Made by a program: the position numbers and the translations under genes. A stretch of 64,000 nt of DNA, taken from assembly GCF_014199325.1 (NCBI RefSeq), contig NZ_JACIJJ010000007.1, positions 1 to 64,000 of the forward strand. The letters run 5' to 3'. The DNA is from Sphingomonas yantingensis (GTDB lineage: Bacteria; Pseudomonadota; Alphaproteobacteria; Sphingomonadales; Sphingomonadaceae). Positions 49,962 to 60,165 of this stretch are shown here, piece after piece; the stretch's first letter is position 1; the number at the start of each line of letters is the position of its first letter. The notes beneath the pieces are model-generated. The model saw only the letters and a program-made list of their open reading frames with translations, did not search any database and was not told the origin of the DNA.

Positions 49962-51334
49962 CACGTCTTGTCGCCTGTTGCGCGGGCGCGGGCAATGGCC
50001 TCGCGTACGCGTTCGGGTGCCGTCCCGCCGAAACTGCGCCGGCTGGCGACCGAGGCGTCGATGGAGAGCACGTCGAACACTGCCGGCGTGATCCGCGCGT
50101 CGATCGCGGTCAGTTCCTCGATCGGCATCGCCTCCAGCTTCACGCCCAGCGCCTCGGCCCGCGCCACGACCCGGCCGGTGACGTGATGCGCCTCGCGGAA
50201 CGGCAGTCCGCCCTCGCGCACCAGCCAGTCGGCCAGGTCGGTGGCGGTCGCGAACCCCGCATCGGCGACCGCGCGCATCCGGTCGGTGCGGAACGTGGCG
50301 CTCTCCACCATCCCCGTCATCGCCGCGAGGCACAGCCCGATCAGGTCATGCGCCTCGAACGCCGGCGGCTTGTCGTCCTGCATGTCCTTCGAGTAGGCGA
50401 GCGGCAGGCCCTTCATCGTGACCATCAGCGCGGTCATGCAGCCCATGATCCGCCCCGCATGGCCGCGCACCAGCTCGGCCGCGTCGGGATTGCGCTTCTG
50501 CGGCATGATCGAGCTGCCCGTCGACCATTGATCGCTGAGGGCGACGAAGCCGAAGGGCTGCGAGGCCCAGAGCACGAACTCCTCCGCCAGCCGGCTGAGG
50601 TGCAGCGCGCATTGTGTCGCGGCGGTCAGGTAATCGAGCGCGAAGTCGCGGTCGCTCACCCCGTCCAGCGAATTGCCCATCGGCCGGTCGAAGCCGAGCG
50701 CCGCCGCCGTCGCCTCCCGGTCGATCGGGAAGCCCGTGCCGGCGAGCGCCGCCGAGCCCAGCGGGCATTCGTTCATCCGCGCGCGCGCATCGGTAAAGCG
50801 GCTGAAGTCGCGCGCCAGCATCGCATGATACGCCATCAGGTGATGGCCGAGCGTCACCGGCTGTGCGGACTGGAGATGTGTGAAGCCCGGCATCACGTCG
50901 GCGGCGTGCTCCTCCGCCCGCGCCAGCAGCGCGTCCTGAAGCCCGGCCAGCGCCGCCAGCACCTCGTCGATCGCATCGCGTGTCCACAGGCGGAAGTCGG
51001 TCGCGACCTGATCGTTGCGGCTGCGCGCGGTATGCAGCCTTCCCGCGGCCGGCCCGATCTTGTCGACCAGCCGCGCTTCGGACTGCATGTGGATATCCTC
51101 GAGCGCGAGGTCGTTCGCCGGCCCGTCGCGTTCGTAGTCCGCCGCCACCGCGTCGAGCCCGTCGAGGATCGCCGCTACGTCCTCAGCCGCGACGATCCCT
51201 TGCGCGCCCAGCATCGCCGCATGCGCCTTCGACGCGGCGATATCCTGGCGCCACATCCGCTTGTCGAACGGGATCGAGGCGTTAATCTCGCGCATCACTG
51301 CGGAGGGGCCTTCGGCGAACCGCCCGCCCCACAT
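49961..51334 (-). CDS. argH: Argininosuccinate lyase
   Basis: The 457-residue enzyme splits argininosuccinate to arginine and fumarate. It starts [20 protein letters not shown] and has [17 protein letters not shown] and the signature [11 protein letters not shown] with the catalytic Ser. ATG 51334 fits the usual family N-terminus. It diverges from the TlpA-like gene with only 16 bases between the chosen starts. Confidence 0.93.
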   Translation of the reverse strand: MWGGRFAEGPSAVMREINASIPFDKRMWRQDIAASKAHAAMLGAQGIVAAEDVAAILDGLDAVAADYERDGPANDLALEDIHMQSEARLVDKIGPAAGRLHTARSRNDQVATDFRLWTRDAIDEVLAALAGLQDALLARAEEHAADVMPGFTHLQSAQPVTLGHHLMAYHAMLARDFSRFTDARARMNECPLGSAALAGTGFPIDREATAAALGFDRPMGNSLDGVSDRDFALDYLTAATQCALHLSRLAEEFVLWASQPFGFVALSDQWSTGSSIMPQKRNPDAAELVRGHAGRIMGCMTALMVTMKGLPLAYSKDMQDDKPPAFEAHDLIGLCLAAMTGMVESATFRTDRMRAVADAGFATATDLADWLVREGGLPFREAHHVTGRVVARAEALGVKLEAMPIEELTAIDARITPAVFDVLSIDASVASRRSFGGTAPERVREAIARARATGDKT

Positions 51335-51350
51335 CTGATTGGAGCTGTCC

Positions 51351-51914
51351 TTGCGCTCGCTAATCGTACTTCTCCCGCTCGCGGCAATCGTCGGCGCGTG
51401 CGATACGCAAACCCCCGCGGACGGGCAAGGCAACGCCGCCGCCCCGTCGAACGCGACCGCCGCCGCGACCCCCGCCAGCGGCAAGGTCGACCGCAGTCAC
51501 AAGGGCGAAGCCGCCCCCGACTATCCTTTCGCCGATCCCGAGGGGGTGAAGAAGACGCTCGCCGACTATAAGGGCAAGCCGGTGCTAGTGAACCTCTGGG
51601 CCACCTGGTGCGCGCCCTGCATCAAGGAAATGCCGACGCTGGAAGCGCTGGCCAAGCGCGAGAGCGGCCGGATCGAAGTGCTGACGATTTCGCAGGACCT
51701 CGACGGCCCGGCCAAGGTGGTGCCCTATTTCAAGAAGGCCGGCTTCACGAAGATCGAGCCGTGGTCGGAAAGCGACCTGCGCTTCACCACCGGCATGGGG
51801 GTGAACCTGCCGACGACGATTCTCTACGACAAGGACGGGAAAGAGGTGTGGCGCGTGGCCGGGGCGATGGAGTGGACGGGGGAGGAGGCGAAGGCGTTGC
51901 TGGGGGAGGTTTGA
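51351..51914 (+). CDS. TlpA-like thiol-disulfide oxidoreductase lipoprotein
   Basis: A 187-residue lipoprotein ([17 protein letters not shown], lipid Cys about 18) with a thioredoxin fold and WCAPC ([17 protein letters not shown]). It reduces disulfides outside the cytoplasm, for example in cytochrome maturation. No ATG is available; TTG 51351 follows GGAG at good spacing and gives a proper signal, so it was preferred to TTG 51339. Confidence 0.82.
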   Translation: MRSLIVLLPLAAIVGACDTQTPADGQGNAAAPSNATAAATPASGKVDRSHKGEAAPDYPFADPEGVKKTLADYKGKPVLVNLWATWCAPCIKEMPTLEALAKRESGRIEVLTISQDLDGPAKVVPYFKKAGFTKIEPWSESDLRFTTGMGVNLPTTILYDKDGKEVWRVAGAMEWTGEEAKALLGEV

Positions 51915-51916
51915 AC

Positions 51917-52841
51917 CTATTCTTCGATGAAGAAGTCCTCGTCCAACCGTTTGACGGCCACGGTCCTGTTCACTCGGACGCCAACACCATGCTCAACCAT
52001 GAGCTCGGTTAGGCGCGCGCCGTCTATCAGGATAACTCGTTGAGACAGGTGACGAGCATAGTCCACCGCAGGCGAACTGAACGTCGATGTGGTGACGAAT
52101 ACGCCCTTTGTCGCGCCCAAACCCACTAGGCTCCCGACGAAACCCTGTATCTCAGGCCTCCCGACGGCGACATGCGGGGCGTAGCGCTTGGCTTGCACAT
52201 AGATGCGATCAAGACCAAGACGATCTTCGTCGATCACACCATCAACCCCGCCATCGCCACTCTTGCCGAGTTGGAGCGCTGCTTGATCGTGGCTTCCCCC
52301 ATAGCCCATCGCCACTAGAAGCTCGACTATGACGCGCTCAAAGAATGCCGGGGTCTGGTTCAAAATCCGCTGTAATAGCTCCGCCTTCAAGGCGGCATGC
52401 AGCACGCCATAAGCGGCATCAATCTGCTCTTCCGGGGTAATCTCAGAACTTTTTTGCCGCCTGAGCAGCCGGCTGCTCAGAAGCTCCTGTCAGGTCCGTG
52501 CTCTTGACGTAAAACTCAAGGAACGAGGGATAGGCCTTTAGGCGCTCGACGTTCAAAGTTGCGGGATTGCTCCCGATAAGAGCCAAGCCAGCTTCACTGG
52601 CAACGAACTTCCCGCGGGTCGGGCTGTCGATCAAGCCCGCCTTGCCCATGTAAAACTTCGCCCAGTGGATACGGTTATGCAGGACCCGCTGCTTACCGCT
52701 GGGTAAAAGCTCCTCACGCTCGGCCTCGGTCAGTCCCAAAGCGCTTGCTATTTTATCCGCAGCTTCTGGAACCCTCGTTGTGCCCGCTGCCGCAATCTTC
52801 AGGACGGGCAGCATCAGCGCTTGATAGTCGGGAATGGGCAA
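51917..52841 (-). pseudogene. mrr: mrr-type restriction endonuclease, split by one extra A
   Basis: The first part (PIPDYQALMLPVLKIAAAGT ... AAKKF-stop) is the Mrr N-terminal domain; the second (TPEEQIDAAYGVLHAALKAE ... FFERVIVELLVAMGYGG ... IYVQAKRY) the Mrr catalytic domain with its QAK motif. They are in different frames. Removing one A from the AAAAAA run near 52450 joins them exactly (AKSSEITPEEQ). TTG 52841 fits the usual Mrr start. Either a real mutation, slippage-controlled expression or a sequence error. Confidence 0.8.
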
Positions 52842-53007
52842 CTGTTTGCTCCAGCAGGTGCTTTGGTCGTGGGCCAGTATGTCATAAGCGAAATCCGTCG
52901 GGCGCGAAGCACTTCCGTTCGCGAGCAGTGACCCATCCCCCCATGACACGCCCCCCCATTCCCCCTAAAGCACCCTCCGCACGCATCGCTCGCGAAGGAC
53001 CCGCCGC

Positions 53008-53874
53008 TTGCTAGTAACCACGCTTGCCGCTGCCGGCGGCTATCTCGATTATCGGTCGCTGGGGCTCGATCCGGTGGCGCTCGACCTCGGCTTCTTCCAG
53101 CTCAAATGGTATTCGCTCGCCTATATCGCGGGGATCCTGCTCGGCTGGTTCTACCTCCTGAAGCTGATCGACCGGCCCGGCGCCCCCATGGCACGGCGGC
53201 ATGCCGACGACCTCGTCTTCTATGCGACGATCGGCATCATCGCGGGCGGGCGGCTGGGCTATATCCTGTTCTACCGCCCCGACCTGTTTGCCAAGCCGCT
53301 CAGCATCCTGCGGCTGTGGGACGGGGGCATGTCGTTCCATGGCGGCGTCATCGGTGTCACGATCGGCATCATCCTGATGGCAAGGAAGCACGGGCTGAAC
53401 TGGCTTCGCATCCACGATTACGTTGCCTGCGTCGTGCCGATCGGGCTGTTCTTCGGGCGGCTGGCCAATTTCGTGAACGGCGAATTGTGGGGGCGGCCGA
53501 CCGACGTGCCCTGGGCGATCGTCTTCCCGCGCACCGGCATGGACGTGCCGCGCCACCCGAGCCAGCTTTACGAGGCGGGGCTGGAGGGGATCGTGCTGCT
53601 TCTGCTCCTCGCCTTCTTCTTCTGGCGGACGAACGCGCGCTACTATCCCGGCCGGCTGGTCGGCATCTTCCTGCTCGGCTACGGATCGGCGCGATTCTTC
53701 GTCGAGTTTTTCCGCGAAGCGGACGAGCAGCTGATGTGGCTCCACGACATGACCGGCCTCAACATGGGCCAGTATCTGTGCATGCCGATGATCCTCGGCG
53801 GGCTCTATCTGGTCGCCACGTCGAAGGGGCGGCGGCAGCGCGTCGAGCCGATCGTCGGCGAGAGTATCGCCTGA
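53008..53874 (+). CDS. lgt: Prolipoprotein diacylglyceryl transferase
   Basis: The 288-residue membrane enzyme attaches diacylglyceryl to lipoprotein Cys residues. The Lgt signature [16 protein letters not shown] is present around residue 150, with HGG and about seven membrane segments. TTG 53008 is the start that gives the usual N-terminus. It would serve the lipoproteins in this window (TlpA-like, LptM-like). Confidence 0.92.
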   Translation: MLVTTLAAAGGYLDYRSLGLDPVALDLGFFQLKWYSLAYIAGILLGWFYLLKLIDRPGAPMARRHADDLVFYATIGIIAGGRLGYILFYRPDLFAKPLSILRLWDGGMSFHGGVIGVTIGIILMARKHGLNWLRIHDYVACVVPIGLFFGRLANFVNGELWGRPTDVPWAIVFPRTGMDVPRHPSQLYEAGLEGIVLLLLLAFFFWRTNARYYPGRLVGIFLLGYGSARFFVEFFREADEQLMWLHDMTGLNMGQYLCMPMILGGLYLVATSKGRRQRVEPIVGESIA

Positions 53875-53875
53875 C

Positions 53876-54937
53876 GTGAGCGACGCACACCCGGACGGCC
53901 CCCTGCCCGAGCGGATCGCGCGCGCGATCACGCTCGGCGGGCCGATCCCGCTGTCGCAGTTCATGGCGGCGGCGAACACGCACTACTACGACACGCGCGA
54001 TCCGCTGGGCGCGCGCGGCGACTTCACCACCGCGCCCGAGATCAGCCAGATGTTCGGCGAGCTCGTCGGCCTCGCGCTCACCGACCTGTGGCACCGCGCG
54101 GGACAGCCGCCGGCGCGATACGTCGAATACGGCCCCGGCCGCGGGACGCTCGCCGCCGATGCGCTGCGCGCGATGGCGACGGTGGGGCTCAAGCCCCCCG
54201 TCCACCTGATCGAGGCATCGGGGACGCTGCGCGAGAAGCAGGCCGCGGCGGTGCCGAACGCCGAATGGCACCTCGACCTGCTCGGCGTACCCGACGACGG
54301 CGCATTGCTGGTCGTCGCCAACGAGTTCTTCGACGCGCTGCCCATCCGCCAGCTCGTCAAGACGGCGGAGGGCTGGCGCGAGCGGCTGGTCGCGTGTCAG
54401 GACACGCTGTTCCTGCCCGTCGTCGGCAACACCGTGTTCGATCCGATCGTGCCCGTGCCATTGAGGGGTGCGCCGAACGGCTCGATCCTCGAAACCAGCC
54501 CCGCCAGCGTCGCGGTGATGCGCGTCCTCGCCCGCCGGATCGTCGCACAGGGCGGTGCGGCGATCGTCATCGACTATGGCTATGACGGCCCGCTGGTCGG
54601 CGACACGTTGCAGGCGGTCAGCGGGCACAAGTTCGCCAACCCGTTCGAGGATCCGGGCGAACGCGACCTCACCGCGCACGTCGATTTCGGCACGCTGGCA
54701 GAGGCGGCGCGCGCCGAGGGCGCGGTCGTCCATGGCCCCGTCGGCCAGGGCGCGTTCCTCGAGGCGCTCGGCATCGGCCCGCGCGCCGCCGCCCTCGCCG
54801 CCGCCGCACCCGAAAAGGCCGCGGGGATCGAGACCGACCGCGCCCGCCTGACCGGCGCCGACCAGATGGGTGAGCTCTTCAAGGTCATCGCCGTTACCGC
54901 ACCCGGCTGGCCGATGCCCGAGGGGTTCGCCGCATGA
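53876..54937 (+). CDS. MidA/NDUFAF7-family SAM-dependent methyltransferase
   Basis: A 353-residue protein with PLSQFMAAANTHYYDTRDPL, GDFTTAPEISQMFGE and SAM motif YVEYGPGRGTLAADALRAM. The family methylates protein Arg in mitochondria; bacterial members are uncharacterised. GTG 53876 lies one base after the lgt stop. Confidence 0.85.
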   Translation: MSDAHPDGPLPERIARAITLGGPIPLSQFMAAANTHYYDTRDPLGARGDFTTAPEISQMFGELVGLALTDLWHRAGQPPARYVEYGPGRGTLAADALRAMATVGLKPPVHLIEASGTLREKQAAAVPNAEWHLDLLGVPDDGALLVVANEFFDALPIRQLVKTAEGWRERLVACQDTLFLPVVGNTVFDPIVPVPLRGAPNGSILETSPASVAVMRVLARRIVAQGGAAIVIDYGYDGPLVGDTLQAVSGHKFANPFEDPGERDLTAHVDFGTLAEAARAEGAVVHGPVGQGAFLEALGIGPRAAALAAAAPEKAAGIETDRARLTGADQMGELFKVIAVTAPGWPMPEGFAA

Positions 54938-55437
54938 TCACCTATCGCGACGCCCGCCCCGACGATGCCGAGGCGCTGTCGGCAATGGCGCAGCAGAGCT
55001 TCATCGAGACGTTCGGCCCGCTCTATGCCCCCGTCGACCTCGACGCGTTCCTCGACATGGCGATGTCACCCGCGGCCTATGCGCGGCAGCTTGCCGACCC
55101 GGCGTACCGCATCCACCTCGCGCTGATCGAGGGACAGCCGGTCGGGTTCGCCAAGATCGGCGGCAATTATTTCGAGGGCTTCGACCCCGCCGCCCCGTGC
55201 CTCCACCAGCTCTACGTCCTGTCGGCGCATCATGGCGACGGCGTGGGCAAGCGGCTGATGGATTGGGTGCTGGCAACGGCGCAGGGCCTTGGCGATGAGC
55301 TCTACTTGAGCGTTTACATCGACAACCACCGCGCGCGCCGCTTCTACGACCGGCTGGGGTTCGTGAAGGTCGGCGACTATATCTTCAAGGTCGGCAACCA
55401 CGAGGATCACGACGTCGTCATGCGGTTGACGCTGTGA
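54934..55437 (+). CDS. GNAT-family N-acetyltransferase
   Basis: A 167-residue GNAT protein: ITYRDARPDDAEALSAMAQQ at the start, LYVLSAHHGDGVGKRLMDWV is the acetyl-CoA loop, DNHRARRFYDRLGFVKVGDY the end. The substrate is unknown. Coupled to both neighbours by 4-base overlaps. Confidence 0.87.
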   Translation: MITYRDARPDDAEALSAMAQQSFIETFGPLYAPVDLDAFLDMAMSPAAYARQLADPAYRIHLALIEGQPVGFAKIGGNYFEGFDPAAPCLHQLYVLSAHHGDGVGKRLMDWVLATAQGLGDELYLSVYIDNHRARRFYDRLGFVKVGDYIFKVGNHEDHDVVMRLTL

Positions 55438-56195
55438 GCATCGAGGTGATCCGCGCCGCCGCGTTGGACGGTGTCTCGCACGGCTTTCTCGGCCGGCGCG
55501 GCGGCGTGTCGACGGGGATCCATGCCGGCCTCAACGTCGGCACCGGGTCGAGCGACGAGCGCGACGCGATCGCCCGCAACCGTGCGCTTGCCGCTACAGC
55601 GGTGCTGCCCGGCGCGGCACTGGTCACCGTGCATCAGGTACATTCTCCCGACGTGGTGACGGTCGATGCCCCCTTCCCCGGCGACCGGCCAAAGGCCGAC
55701 GCGCTGGTGACGCGCACCCCCGGCCTGCTCCTCGGCATCCTCACCGCCGACTGCGCGCCCGTCCTGTTCGCCGATCGCGAGGCGGGTGTGGTGGGGGCCG
55801 CGCATGCCGGGTGGAAGGGCGCGATCGGCGGCGTCACCGACGCCACGATCGCCGCGATGGAAGCGCTCGGCGCCGACCGCACCCGCATCGCCGCCGCGAT
55901 CGGCCCGTGCATTGCGCGCGCGAGCTATGAGGTCGATGCCGGATTCACCGACCGGTTCGGCGCCGAAAACCCGGAGAACGAACGCTTCTTTACCGATGGG
56001 CGTCGCGAGGGGCATTTCCAGTTCGACCTCGAGGGCTATGTCGCCGCCCGCCTCGCCGTCGCGGGGATCGGCCGGGTGGAGACGCTGGGCCTCGACACCT
56101 ACGCCGACGAGGATCGGTTCTTCAGCTTCCGCCGCGCGACGCACCGGGGCGAGCTCGACTATGGCCGCCAGATCAGCCTGATCGGTTTGATTTGA
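55434..56195 (+). CDS. pgeF: Peptidoglycan editing factor / YfiH-type multicopper oxidoreductase
   Basis: The 253-residue protein has the conserved metal-binding motifs of the family: VHSPDVVTV region, TADCAPVLFADREAGVVGAA, HAGWKGAIGGV and PCIARASYEVD. In E. coli YfiH removes wrongly placed amino acids from murein precursors. GTG 55434 overlaps the previous stop. Confidence 0.85.
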   Translation: MSIEVIRAAALDGVSHGFLGRRGGVSTGIHAGLNVGTGSSDERDAIARNRALAATAVLPGAALVTVHQVHSPDVVTVDAPFPGDRPKADALVTRTPGLLLGILTADCAPVLFADREAGVVGAAHAGWKGAIGGVTDATIAAMEALGADRTRIAAAIGPCIARASYEVDAGFTDRFGAENPENERFFTDGRREGHFQFDLEGYVAARLAVAGIGRVETLGLDTYADEDRFFSFRRATHRGELDYGRQISLIGLI

Positions 56196-56249
56196 TCGAA
56201 CCGCCCCCGGCGCGCTAGGATGGTTTCAACAGATACCAAGGAGCCTGCC

Positions 56250-57572
56250 GTGAGCGAACCCACCGAAGCCGACCTGACCGGCGTCCCCGCCGAAAACGGC
56301 CGCCACAACCCCAAGCCCGCGGTCGAGACGATCGGCAATCGCCGCTTGAAGCCTTCGACGCTGATGATGGGCCACGGCTTCGACCCGGCGCTGTCCGAGG
56401 GATCGCTGAAGCCGCCGGTCTTCCTCACCTCGACCTTCGTCTTCCCCAATGCCGCCGCGGGCAAGCGGCATTTCGAGGGCGTGACGGGCAAGCGGCCGGG
56501 CGGGGCCGAAGGCCTCGTCTATTCGCGCTTCAACGGCCCCAATCAGGAGATCCTGGAGGATCGGCTGGGCGTTTGGGAAGATGCCGAGGATGCGCTGACC
56601 TTTTCCTCGGGCATGTCGGCGATCGGCACGCTGTTCCTCGCCTTCGTCCAGCCGGGCGACGTGATCGTCCATTCCGGCCCGCTCTATGCGGCGACCGAGA
56701 CGATGATCGCCCGCCTGCTGGGCAAGTTCGGCGTCGAGTGGCTCGACTTCCCGGCGGGCGCCACGCAGCCCGAGATCGAGGCGGTGCTGGAACGGGCCAA
56801 GGCCAAGGGCCGCGTGCCGCTCATCTATCTCGAAAGCCCCGCCAACCCCACCAACGTGCTGGTGGATGTCGAGGCCGTTGCGGCGGCGCGCGACGCGGTG
56901 TTCGGTGATGCGGCGGAAAAGCCGCCGATCGCGATCGACAACACGTTCCTCGGCCCGCTTTGGCAGCAGCCGCTGAAGCATGGTGCCGACCTCGTCGTCT
57001 ACAGCCTCACGAAATATGTCGGCGGGCACTCCGACCTCGTGGCAGGCGGCGTGCTCGGCTCGCGCAAGCACATGGATACGGTGCGCGCGATCCGGAACAC
57101 GCTGGGCACCATCCTCGATCCCAATACCGCCTGGATGCTGTTGCGCAGCCTCGAGACGCTGGAGCTGCGCATGAGCCGCGCGGGCGAGAATGCGGCCAAG
57201 GTCTGCGAATGGCTGAACGGCCATCCCAAGGTCGAGCGCGTCGGCTATCTGGGCTTTCTCAAGGACGACCGCCAGGCGGACATCTATGCCCGCCACTGCA
57301 CCGGTGCAGGCTCGACCTTCTCGCTGTACCTGAAGGGCGGCGAGCGCGAGGCGTTCGCCTTCCTCGACGCGCTCAAGATCGCCAAGCTCGCCGTCAGCCT
57401 CGGCGGGACGGAGACGCTGGCCTCGGCCCCGGCGGCGATGACGCACCTGTCGGTGCCCGACGCGCGCAAGGCGGCGCTCGGCATCACCGACAATCTCGTG
57501 CGCATCTCGATCGGCGTCGAGGATGCCGACGACCTGATCGCCGACTTCGAACAGGCACTGGCGGCGATCTGA
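56250..57572 (+). CDS. Cystathionine gamma-synthase family PLP enzyme
   Basis: The 440-residue enzyme belongs to the Cys/Met metabolism PLP family. PLP Lys is in YSLTKYVGGHSDLVAGG; LVYSRFNGPNQEILEDRL and SSGMSAIGTL bind PLP. It may be a cystathionine synthase/lyase or methionine gamma-lyase; sequence alone does not decide. GTG 56250 follows AAGGAG; ATG 56220 has no such site. Confidence 0.85.
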   Translation: MSEPTEADLTGVPAENGRHNPKPAVETIGNRRLKPSTLMMGHGFDPALSEGSLKPPVFLTSTFVFPNAAAGKRHFEGVTGKRPGGAEGLVYSRFNGPNQEILEDRLGVWEDAEDALTFSSGMSAIGTLFLAFVQPGDVIVHSGPLYAATETMIARLLGKFGVEWLDFPAGATQPEIEAVLERAKAKGRVPLIYLESPANPTNVLVDVEAVAAARDAVFGDAAEKPPIAIDNTFLGPLWQQPLKHGADLVVYSLTKYVGGHSDLVAGGVLGSRKHMDTVRAIRNTLGTILDPNTAWMLLRSLETLELRMSRAGENAAKVCEWLNGHPKVERVGYLGFLKDDRQADIYARHCTGAGSTFSLYLKGGEREAFAFLDALKIAKLAVSLGGTETLASAPAAMTHLSVPDARKAALGITDNLVRISIGVEDADDLIADFEQALAAI

Positions 57573-57604
57573 CCGGGCGGGCGATTGGGAACGGGAGCAA
57601 CGGC

Positions 57605-57994
57605 ATGATCTACATCGCGCTCAATTTGGTCCCGATCCTGATCGCCACCCTTGCCGGGCTCGCCATCGGCGCGGTCTTTTGGCGCCGCGCGGCCAGCGAT
57701 GCGGCACTCCGCCGGCTGCTGCCGTTCGCGCTGGTGGCGGAGTTCTGGCTCGCCTCGATCCTTGCCGGCGCCCTGATCCTCGCGCCGCCGCGGGGGAGCG
57801 CATGGACGATGGCGCTGGGCAGCGCGTTCGTGATCTGGATCGGCTTCGTCGTCCCAGCGCTGATCGTGACGCAGCGGGTGCGCAGCGTGCGATGGGGCGC
57901 GATAGGGACGGATTGCGCGCACTGGCTGGCGGTGATGCTGGTGCAGGCGGCAGTGATGCAGGCCTGGGGGCTGGTGCCGCCGCCGGTTTCTTGA
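57605..57994 (+). CDS. Small multi-pass membrane protein
   Basis: A 129-residue protein with four membrane segments (residues about 3-25, 40-60, 68-90, 105-122). The layout resembles small DUF-type membrane proteins of alphaproteobacteria; no function known. Confidence 0.6.
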   Translation: MIYIALNLVPILIATLAGLAIGAVFWRRAASDAALRRLLPFALVAEFWLASILAGALILAPPRGSAWTMALGSAFVIWIGFVVPALIVTQRVRSVRWGAIGTDCAHWLAVMLVQAAVMQAWGLVPPPVS

Positions 57995-57999
57995 GGGGG

Positions 58000-58090
58000 C
58001 CGCCGCGGCGGAGCCGCGTCGTCGATCGCCCTTCGGGCGCCGGCCGCGCCGCCGATCTTCGCGGATTAGCTTCGCTAATTCGCTACGGCG
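58000..58090. repeat. Cluster of short palindromes behind the membrane gene
   Basis: Several short hairpins follow one another, for example GCCCTTCGGGC and TTAGCTTCGCTAA. Such palindromic units are common in intergenic spaces of GC-rich genomes and may serve as terminator for both sides. Confidence 0.45.
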
Positions 58091-58092
58091 GC

Positions 58093-58166
58093 TGGAGCGG
58101 GTAGCGGGAATCGAACCCGCGTATTCAGCTTGGAAGGCTGCTGCACTACCATTGTGCTATACCCGC
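58093..58166 (-). tRNA. tRNA-Gly(TCC)
   Basis: A 74-base tRNA with acceptor GCGGGTA/TACCCGC, anticodon loop CTTCCAA with TCC, GGTTCGATT T-loop and encoded CCA. Confidence 0.95.
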
Positions 58167-58210
58167 TCGCTGCCCCGCCGATACCGCGACGGGGCGACGC
58201 CGACAAGGGC

Positions 58211-59080
<870 letters not shown>

Positions 59081-59145
59081 CGCATTCGCTCCTGGATTGT
59101 CTTTTCGATTGCCGCGTCGCTTAGCGGGTGGGACAAGCACTGGCT

Positions 59146-60153
59146 ATGCTGACCCGCGCAATTGCCGGCATCGCCGCGCTCACGTTCGCCCTTCCGGCCG
59201 CTGCCCAGACGGTGAAGCCGGGGGCGCTCAAGACGTATCGCGACTGGACGGTGGGCTGCGACAATGGCGGGCGATGCAAGGCAGTGGCACTCGCGCCGGA
59301 GGACGGGGCAGCGGACGAATGGCCCGTGTTCATGCTGTCGATCGAGCGCCAGGCGGGACCCGCCGGCGCGGTGACGATCGGCCTGTCCGGACAGGAAGAA
59401 GCGAAGCCGCCAGTCGCGATCCTGATCGACGGCAAGCCGGCGGCGACGATGCGCGGCAAGGCGATCACCGGGGCCGAAGCCAGCCGGCTGGCCGCCGCCC
59501 TAGCCGGCGGCACGCGCGCGACGATCCGCGCGGGCGAAAAGAGCGCGGTCAACTCGCTTGCAGGGCTGTCGGCGGCGCTCCGCTATATCGACGCCGAGCA
59601 GAAGCGCGCGGGGACATTGGGTGCGCTGGTCGCGAAGGGGCCTGCGCCCGACACCGCCGCGGCGCCGGCCCTGCCCGTGGTGCGCGCGGTTGCCGCCACA
59701 GGAAAGGCTGGTTCGCTGTCGCCAACGCGCATCGCGGCGCTGCGCAAAGCGGCTGAGTGCGGAATTGCAGACTATAACGACACCCCCCCGGCTCCCGAGT
59801 TCCATGCGCTCGGCGGGGGCGAGATGCTCGTGTTGCTGCCGTGCGACAGCGGTGCTTACAACTTCATCTCGTCGCTCTATGTCATCGGCCGCGACGGCAA
59901 GGTGCGGCCGGCGCAGACCGACGCGCCCGCGGGCATGGATCCCGACGCGCGAGTGCCGAGCGTCGTCAACGGCAGCTTCGAGCGCGGTATCCTCTCGAGC
60001 TATGCCAAAGGTCGCGGGATCGGCGATTGTGGCGTGAGCCAGCAATTCGCCTGGGACGGCCGCCGCTTCCGCCTGATCGAGCAGAGCGAGATGGGCGAAT
60101 GCCGCGGCAGCATCGACTATATCACGACATGGCGCGCGCGGGTGGTGCGCTGA
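59146..60153 (+). CDS. DUF1176-domain exported protein
   Basis: The 335-residue protein has a signal peptide (AIAGIAALTFALPAAAQ) and the DUF1176 layout: LKTYRDWTVGCDNGGRCKAV at the start and GDCGVSQQFAWDGRRFRLIE with IDYITTWRARV at the end. Four or more Cys could form disulfides. ATG 59146 was taken; GTG 59128 is possible. Confidence 0.8.
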   Translation: MLTRAIAGIAALTFALPAAAQTVKPGALKTYRDWTVGCDNGGRCKAVALAPEDGAADEWPVFMLSIERQAGPAGAVTIGLSGQEEAKPPVAILIDGKPAATMRGKAITGAEASRLAAALAGGTRATIRAGEKSAVNSLAGLSAALRYIDAEQKRAGTLGALVAKGPAPDTAAAPALPVVRAVAATGKAGSLSPTRIAALRKAAECGIADYNDTPPAPEFHALGGGEMLVLLPCDSGAYNFISSLYVIGRDGKVRPAQTDAPAGMDPDARVPSVVNGSFERGILSSYAKGRGIGDCGVSQQFAWDGRRFRLIEQSEMGECRGSIDYITTWRARVVR

Positions 60154-60165
60154 CGAAGCGGGCGC

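Noticed and set aside
50183..51571. A 462-codon plus-strand frame
   Set aside because: Antisense to argH; composition is Arg/His-rich without any family motif.
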